IMG/VR virus record: IMGVR_UViG_3300037493_003209
Span: 1 to 31,509 of that record
DNA length: 31,509 nt
From: a virus
Strand: one strand, 5' to 3'
The position numbers and the translations under genes are program-made. This document shows positions 21,169 through 26,325 of this stretch, in pieces (positions within the stretch are counted from its first letter, which is position 1; every line of letters starts with the position of its first letter). Under the pieces are notes generated by a model. It was not told the DNA's origin, did no database searches, and saw only the letters and a program-made list of their open reading frames with translations.

Positions 21169-24092
21169 TATCAGCAGAAGAAATTAAGGCCTTTCTTGAG
21201 GGGTCTGATCCCGAACAACACATTGTTTCGGTGGAATTTGATTACGCATCCAATTGTGTATATAAAATCAAAGAAGTTCCCGGTCAAGGGAAAACAATAC
21301 AAAAAGAAAGTTTCGTAGCATTTGCTTGGGTAGGAGATCTACGTGGGTTAAATTTTTATGGTTCATCAAAAGATAACCAAAAAGAGGCAATGACCAAATA
21401 TGGTATTGTGATTGAGAAATTACGAACCGATGGTAATGAACGATTAGAAAATGGTTTAACATTTATGGTTAAGTCATTAAAAGGATATAGAGAACTCATT
21501 CAGTTCTTTAAGGATGGTGGTTTAGATCCTTGGGGTGAGAAATGTAAGGATAAGATAACGGTTTTATCACCGGTGGAACAATACCTTGTTTCAAAAGAAA
21601 AAAGATTATTTAAGGGGTTTGAGGAATACAACGATATTACCAGATTTGGATTTGACCTTGAAACGACTTCTTTGGAACCAAAGGATGGTCGTATCTTTAT
21701 GATTGGAATGAAAACCAATAAAGGGTTCAAAAAAGTAATAGAATGTTCAAATGAAGATGAGGAGAGACGAGGTCTTGTAGAATTTTTCAGAACAATAGAT
21801 GAACTTAAACCATCAATTATTGGGGGTTATAACTCAGCAAACTTTGACTGGTTTTGGATATTTGAGAGATGTAAGGCTCTGAATTTAGATATTAAGAAAA
21901 TTGCAATATCGTTAAACCCAAAGAAAACAATATCCCAAAAGGAATCAATGCTAAAACTTGCAAATGAGGTTGAGAGATTTAATCAAGTTCAATTGTGGGG
22001 TTATAATGTAATTGATATTATTCACTCAGTCCGTAGATCACAAGCAATCAATTCCAACATTAAGGAGGCAGGTTTGAAATACATCACAAAGTTTATTGAT
22101 GCCGAAGCCAAAGATCGTATATATATTGACCACACAAAGATTGGTCCTATGTATGCCGATAAAGATGATTATTGGTTAAATGTGGAAAATGGTAACTATA
22201 AGAAAGTTGGTGATAGTGAAAAAATTGATGAGGTTTGTGGAAGGAGATCTGACATTTACATTAAGACAACAGGAGATGATATTGTTGAGAGATATCTTGA
22301 CGATGACCTTGAGGAGACGTTGATTGTTGATGATGAATTCAACCAAGCAACGTTTCTATTAGCATCATTGGTACCAACAACTTATGAACGAGTTTCAACC
22401 ATTGGAACTGCATCTCTTTGGAAGATGGTTATGTTAGCATGGTCATATAAACATGGGTTGGCAATTCCAAAGAAAGAAGAGAAAAGAAACTTTGTTGGTG
22501 GTTTATCACGATTGTTAAAGGTGGGTTATTCTAAAGATGTGTTAAAACTTGACTACTCTTCACTATATCCATCAATTCAGTTGGTTCATGATATATTTCC
22601 TGATTGTGATATTACAGGGGCAATGAAAGGATTTTTAACATACTTCCGTAATTCTCGTATTATGTTTAAAAATTTGGCGGCAGAATATAAAAACATAGAT
22701 AAAAAGAAATCAACGTCTTATGACCGTAAACAATTACCTATTAAGATCTTCATCAACGCATTCTTCGGATCATTATCGGCTCCCCACGTATTTCCTTGGG
22801 GGGATATAAATATGGGGGAAGAAATAACCTGTACGGGAAGACAATACCTACGACAAATGTTAAAGTTCTTTAGTAAAAGAGGATATAGTCCGCTAGTTTG
22901 TGACACTGATGGGATGAACTTTTCACTACCTGAAGGTGGTGTTGATGGTAGATATTATGTCGGAAAAGGTTTAAATTGGTTAGTTAAGGAGGGTAAAGAA
23001 TATACTGGTTATGATGCCGATGTTGCAGAATTTAATGATTTATTTATGAAAGGTGAGATGGGACTTGATTGTGATGGGACTTGGGATTCTTGTATTAATT
23101 TGGCTCGTAAGAACTATGCAACAATGGAACATAATGGTAAAGTTAAATTGACGGGTAATAGTATTAAGTCCAAAAAAATGCCAAAATATATTGAGAAATT
23201 TTTGGATAAGGGTGTTAAACAATTACTTAAAGGTGAGGGTAAGGAATTTATTGAGTGGTATTATGAGTATATCCAAAAGATTTTTGATCAAAGAGTTCCA
23301 TTAGCAGAAATCGCATCAAAGGCTAGAGTTAAAACAAGTGTTGATGATTATATTAAACGTAGTAAGCAAACAACAAAGGCGGGTAGTTTAATGTCCCGAC
23401 AAGCACATATGGAACTTGTGATTAGAGATCAAATACAATCAAATCTTGGTGATACAATTTTTTACGTGAATAACGGAACTAAAGCATCTCACGGAGATGT
23501 TCAAAAAGTTAATAAACCAAAGAAAGGTTGGACTCAAGAACAATTAGATTTATTTTTTAAGACTAATGATAATCAAAAGGAAAAGGTTAAATTTCTACTT
23601 AAAAATGGGTGGGAACAATCTTGGTCTGACGATAACTGGGTAAGAAGTGATTCGGATTATAAAGAAGCAAATACAGGTATAACAACAGAGGGAGCATATC
23701 AAAGAGCGATTTCCGACATTGTTGGTTCGGTTGTTCAATTAAATTGTTATCGGATTAACCCATCGGATTTGGAAAACAACCCTGAGATGTTAGGTGAATA
23801 CAATATCCAAAGAGCAATTGCAACTTTTAATAAACGAGTTGAACCATTATTAATTGTTTTTAGTAATGAAGTTAGAGATTCGTTATTAGTTAAAAATCCG
23901 GAAGATAGAAGTTTTTACACTTCGGGACAATGTGTATTAACAAATGGTAATCCATTTAAACCTGAAGACCAAGATGATTTGGTTGATCTATTAACTGTAA
24001 CACCAGAAGAATTGGATTTTTGGTCTAATGTTGGTATTAGCCCTGACCATATATATGACTTAGCAGAGCCTGGATGGGAAGAACATATATAA
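21165..24092 (+). CDS. Family B DNA polymerase, T4 gp43-type
   Basis: This is the 975-residue replicative polymerase with 3'-5' proofreading. The exonuclease site shows FDLETTSLEP (D164, E166) and NSANFDWFW (D228). Polymerase motif A is KLDYSSLYPS (D463). Motif B is KIFINAFFGSL (K527, N531, G535). Motif C is VCDTDGMNF (D580, D582), with Gly where most family B enzymes have Ser. Acidic catalytic residues are all present, so it should be active. It is somewhat longer than T4 gp43 (about 900 residues). It follows a terminator and a 16-codon frame overlapping its ATG. Its stop is one base from the convergent gene's stop, inside a short perfect inverted repeat (24091-24105). Confidence 0.94.
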   Translation: MISAEEIKAFLEGSDPEQHIVSVEFDYASNCVYKIKEVPGQGKTIQKESFVAFAWVGDLRGLNFYGSSKDNQKEAMTKYGIVIEKLRTDGNERLENGLTFMVKSLKGYRELIQFFKDGGLDPWGEKCKDKITVLSPVEQYLVSKEKRLFKGFEEYNDITRFGFDLETTSLEPKDGRIFMIGMKTNKGFKKVIECSNEDEERRGLVEFFRTIDELKPSIIGGYNSANFDWFWIFERCKALNLDIKKIAISLNPKKTISQKESMLKLANEVERFNQVQLWGYNVIDIIHSVRRSQAINSNIKEAGLKYITKFIDAEAKDRIYIDHTKIGPMYADKDDYWLNVENGNYKKVGDSEKIDEVCGRRSDIYIKTTGDDIVERYLDDDLEETLIVDDEFNQATFLLASLVPTTYERVSTIGTASLWKMVMLAWSYKHGLAIPKKEEKRNFVGGLSRLLKVGYSKDVLKLDYSSLYPSIQLVHDIFPDCDITGAMKGFLTYFRNSRIMFKNLAAEYKNIDKKKSTSYDRKQLPIKIFINAFFGSLSAPHVFPWGDINMGEEITCTGRQYLRQMLKFFSKRGYSPLVCDTDGMNFSLPEGGVDGRYYVGKGLNWLVKEGKEYTGYDADVAEFNDLFMKGEMGLDCDGTWDSCINLARKNYATMEHNGKVKLTGNSIKSKKMPKYIEKFLDKGVKQLLKGEGKEFIEWYYEYIQKIFDQRVPLAEIASKARVKTSVDDYIKRSKQTTKAGSLMSRQAHMELVIRDQIQSNLGDTIFYVNNGTKASHGDVQKVNKPKKGWTQEQLDLFFKTNDNQKEKVKFLLKNGWEQSWSDDNWVRSDSDYKEANTGITTEGAYQRAISDIVGSVVQLNCYRINPSDLENNPEMLGEYNIQRAIATFNKRVEPLLIVFSNEVRDSLLVKNPEDRSFYTSGQCVLTNGNPFKPEDQDDLVDLLTVTPEELDFWSNVGISPDHIYDLAEPGWEEHI

Positions 24093-24093
24093 G

Positions 24094-24450
24094 TTAATTT
24101 AACTTTAGACCATCTGAACTGATGATATACCAGTTTCCTTCAACAAAACTTAGATGGACACACGCACCTTTATCTAATTGTAGTTCGTCCCATTCTTCAT
24201 CAATTTTACCTAAATCGGGTTTTATCAGGGTGGTAGTTAAAGATTTAATTATCACCGACTGATTTAACTCAGAATTTAACATAATTTCTGAAGATTCAAT
24301 ATCTTTTACAATCACCAACATTTCTTCACCTGTTGTGTAATTTTCTTCTTTAACTACTTTTTCGGTAACCACTTTTTTAGATGGTATAACTACGTGGGTT
24401 TGATATCTTACCACATTTTTTCTTTGCGATATATTTTCTATTCTCATCAT
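24094..24450 (-). CDS. Unknown small protein coupled to the neck-like gene
   Basis: This 118-residue protein starts MMRIENISQRKNVVRYQTHV, with a Val/Lys/Glu-rich strand region (VVTEKVVKEENYTTG). It ends in WYIISSDGLKLN. There is no membrane segment or familiar motif; the predicted character is mostly beta. Its first ATG overlaps the stop of the upstream gene (ATGA), so it is probably translated by coupling with the neck-like protein. A second ATG follows at once. Co-expression suggests a virion or assembly role, which is inference only. Confidence 0.6.
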   Translation of the reverse strand: MMRIENISQRKNVVRYQTHVVIPSKKVVTEKVVKEENYTTGEEMLVIVKDIESSEIMLNSELNQSVIIKSLTTTLIKPDLGKIDEEWDELQLDKGACVHLSFVEGNWYIISSDGLKLN

Positions 24451-25574
24451 ATTACATAAATTTGTCTTGGCATTGCTCGGAATTTTAATGATTTATTTAA
24501 ATTCTCCGCAATTAATGCTTCTCGTTCCATTACTTTGTCGGGTCTTAATCTTGTTAATTTACCTTCTACTCCGATTAGTTCCTCAATTAATTTTGTTTTT
24601 TCATCTTTTCCTTCAGTTGCTAGTGATGCATAATCCATAGTTAATTCAGAGTCAGGTGTTTTTAAATTACCACTATATTTACCTCTAACTTTAGCAAGAG
24701 TTTCTTTACAATATGCGATAAACCAATTTCTAACCCAAACTTGTGCGGGATGATTTAGATCCGTCCAAGATATACTATCTAAAGGAACGTCAGATGGTAA
24801 TTTAATAATATCGGGATTGTCTTTTAAACATTTGTCTCTACCACCTTCTGTAGTGTCGTAATACCAATACCAAACTTTACCTCTTGTCATTGTTCCGTTA
24901 CCGAAATCAAATTTACCTCCGGGAGTATTCATTAAGTGAATTGCCTTTTTACCTCCGGGTAATGCGGTGATTCTGTATGTTAAATCTCCGGCAATAACTC
25001 TTCTTTGGATATTAATTTCTTGTGCTCTCAATAACATATCAAATACTGGCATCATAAAATAACTTCCACTACTACCACCCATTTGTGCAAGACCTCCACC
25101 TCCTCCGAGACCTCCACCATATCCTAATGATCCGAACGACCAAGGATCAAACATTGTATTATTTAATGTTGCTGGTGTAAACCATAAAAGTTCGTTAATT
25201 TCTCTACCTGCAGGTATTTCATAAATTTGTTGGTTATGAACTAATTGTATATAATCTTTTTTAAGTTCCCACTCACCACCGGCTTGTAGACCAACAATTT
25301 TTGAATATGCGTATGTGTATCTTGTTTCGTAATCTAAACTTTTAGTGACGAATGCTCTTGCAACTGATTGTGTTTCAATATTTAAATTATGAAGACTTGT
25401 CCATTGCGATTCTATTAACCAATCTTGAACATATTGTGAATATTGGTCAATAGAAAATTCTAACAACGTATCCATTTGTTCGTCTTCCAATTCTATTCCT
25501 CTTAATGGGGCACCAAGTACGTGTTTAACTTGTGTGTATAGTTTGGATCTTTCTGGTTCTGGTATGATTGACAT
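24447..25574 (-). CDS. Neck / head-completion-like structural protein
   Basis: This 375-residue soluble protein has an acidic N-terminal helical region (VKHVLGAPLRGIELEDEQMD then FSIDQYSQYVQDWL). It has a very glycine-rich loop at residues 148-170. A C-terminal helical part contains WVRNWFIAYCKETLAKVRGK and LATEGKDEKTKLIEELIGVE. The opening (short helix, L-G-x-P, then D-x-Q-x-x-x-x-x-x-x-A/S-x-x-x-Y) and the closing E-G-K-E-E-K-x-x-L pattern remind me of neck proteins of T4-like cyanophages. I cannot confirm this by alignment. A minus-strand TATTTATA box (25590-25597) lies 15 bases before the ATG. It overlaps the next gene as ATGA. Confidence 0.45.
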   Translation of the reverse strand: MSIIPEPERSKLYTQVKHVLGAPLRGIELEDEQMDTLLEFSIDQYSQYVQDWLIESQWTSLHNLNIETQSVARAFVTKSLDYETRYTYAYSKIVGLQAGGEWELKKDYIQLVHNQQIYEIPAGREINELLWFTPATLNNTMFDPWSFGSLGYGGGLGGGGGLAQMGGSSGSYFMMPVFDMLLRAQEINIQRRVIAGDLTYRITALPGGKKAIHLMNTPGGKFDFGNGTMTRGKVWYWYYDTTEGGRDKCLKDNPDIIKLPSDVPLDSISWTDLNHPAQVWVRNWFIAYCKETLAKVRGKYSGNLKTPDSELTMDYASLATEGKDEKTKLIEELIGVEGKLTRLRPDKVMEREALIAENLNKSLKFRAMPRQIYVI

Positions 25575-25589
25575 AGTGTTGGTTTTTAT

Positions 25590-25597
25590 TATAAATA
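25590..25597 (-). promoter_or_regulatory. TATTTATA box upstream of the neck-like gene
   Basis: The minus strand reads TATTTATA 15 bases before the ATG at 25574, matching the boxes before 1442, 19059 and 19665 in sequence and position. On the plus strand it reads TATAAATA. It is a candidate late-type promoter element. Confidence 0.35.
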
Positions 25598-25628
25598 TCC
25601 AACTAAATAAAAACTAATTATTTGTGGG

Positions 25629-25716
25629 TTAAATTATAGGTCTCTTCCAACTAATATCATATTTAGGGGTAAGCACGTCGGGTGTGAGTCCCCTTAAATT
25701 ATAGGTCTGTTCCAAC
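25629..25716 (-). repeat. CRISPR-like repeat-spacer unit D
   Basis: Minus strand: a 36-bp repeat (25681-25716) begins GTTGGAACAGACCTATAATT and ends GGGGACTCACACC. A 29-bp unique spacer (25652-25680) follows. Then comes a partial repeat (25629-25651: GTTGGAAGAGACCTATAATT and TAA) that ends with the gene's stop codon. The spacer is one base shorter than in the other three units. Confidence 0.6.
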
Positions 25717-25970
25717 CATATCGTTAGAATCTCCTCTGTTTGCAAGTCTTTCAGACCAAAAATGGATTCAAAAAATCCCCAAATTCTATGGTAATTTATA
25801 TAAACATACCCATTTTTTTCATCCTGGTAATAGTAAAATAATGGTTTTCTGTCCTTATCAACATAAAATGTCATATCACCTTTAACTATTTTAGTTAGAT
25901 TTCCAAACTCTTTGTTTAACCACTTTAATACCACTCTGTCTCTACTACTTTCAGTTATTATTATTTTCAT
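25629..25970 (-). CDS. Stand-alone WLNKEFG-domain protein, copy 1 (possible packaged protein)
   Basis: This 113-residue protein begins MKIIITES. It continues LKWLNKEFGNLTKIVKGD, TFYVDKDRKPLFYYYQD, YINYHRIWGFFESIFGL and WLEQTYNLRGLTP. The same roughly 90-residue domain occurs in the next gene and twice inside the 958-residue protein. No known family is recognised. The N-terminal I-T-E followed by Ser fits the I/L-x-E cleavage signal of T4-type prohead proteases on internal head proteins. The C-terminal residues DISWKRPII come from the repeat element at 25629-25651 read in a different frame. A one-base-shorter spacer (29 instead of 30) accounts for that. It is in the same frame as the upstream copy, separated by TAA AAA TAA. 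Confidence 0.7.
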   Translation of the reverse strand: MKIIITESSRDRVVLKWLNKEFGNLTKIVKGDMTFYVDKDRKPLFYYYQDEKNGYVYINYHRIWGFFESIFGLKDLQTEEILTIWLEQTYNLRGLTPDVLTPKYDISWKRPII

Positions 25971-26055
25971 ATTATAGGTTTCCTCCGACTGTTATTTTTA
26001 TATCATACGAGACACAACTGGCATGTGTCCCCTTAAATTATAGGTATCTTCCAAC
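25971..26055 (-). repeat. CRISPR-like repeat-spacer unit C
   Basis: Minus strand: a 36-bp repeat (26020-26055) begins GTTGGAAGATACCTATAATT and ends GGGGACACATGCC. A 30-bp unique spacer (25990-26019) follows, containing the gene's in-frame TAA AAA TAA. Then comes a truncated repeat (25971-25989: GTCGGAGGAAACCTATAAT) abutting the ATG of the next gene. Most of this unit after the stop is non-coding, yet the period stays at 66 bp. Confidence 0.6.
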
Positions 26056-26309
26056 CATATACTGAGTATATCCCTCGTTTGTGAGTCATCTAACCCAAAA
26101 ATGTTTTTAAAAAACGACCAAAGTCTTTCTCTATTTATAAACACAAACCCATTTTCAATATGCTGACGATAGAAAAATAACGGTCTTTGGTCTCTATCAA
26201 CATAAAATGTTTTATCACCTTTAACCTCCGGAGTTAAATCACCAAACTCTTTGTTTAACCAGTTTAAAACTAATTTATCTCTTTTACTTTCAGTTATTAT
26301 TATTTTCAT
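25998..26309 (-). CDS. Stand-alone WLNKEFG-domain protein, copy 2 (possible packaged protein)
   Basis: This 103-residue paralogue of the downstream gene begins MKIIITESKRDKLVLNWLNK. It continues with FGDLTPEVKGD, TFYVDRDQRPLFFYRQ, RLWSFFKNIFGLD and WLEDTYNLRG, ending VVSRMI. The domain is the same unrecognised module (see copy 1). The I-T-E-S at residues 5-8 aligns with the I-N-E-S that precedes each internal copy in the 958-residue protein, so the boundary motif is conserved whether or not it lies at a protein start. The final 18 residues are encoded by a repeat-spacer unit. The leader is a TATAT-rich stretch with no Shine-Dalgarno. Confidence 0.7.
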   Translation of the reverse strand: MKIIITESKRDKLVLNWLNKEFGDLTPEVKGDKTFYVDRDQRPLFFYRQHIENGFVFINRERLWSFFKNIFGLDDSQTRDILSIWLEDTYNLRGHMPVVSRMI

Positions 26310-26325
26310 ATTATATTATATTATA

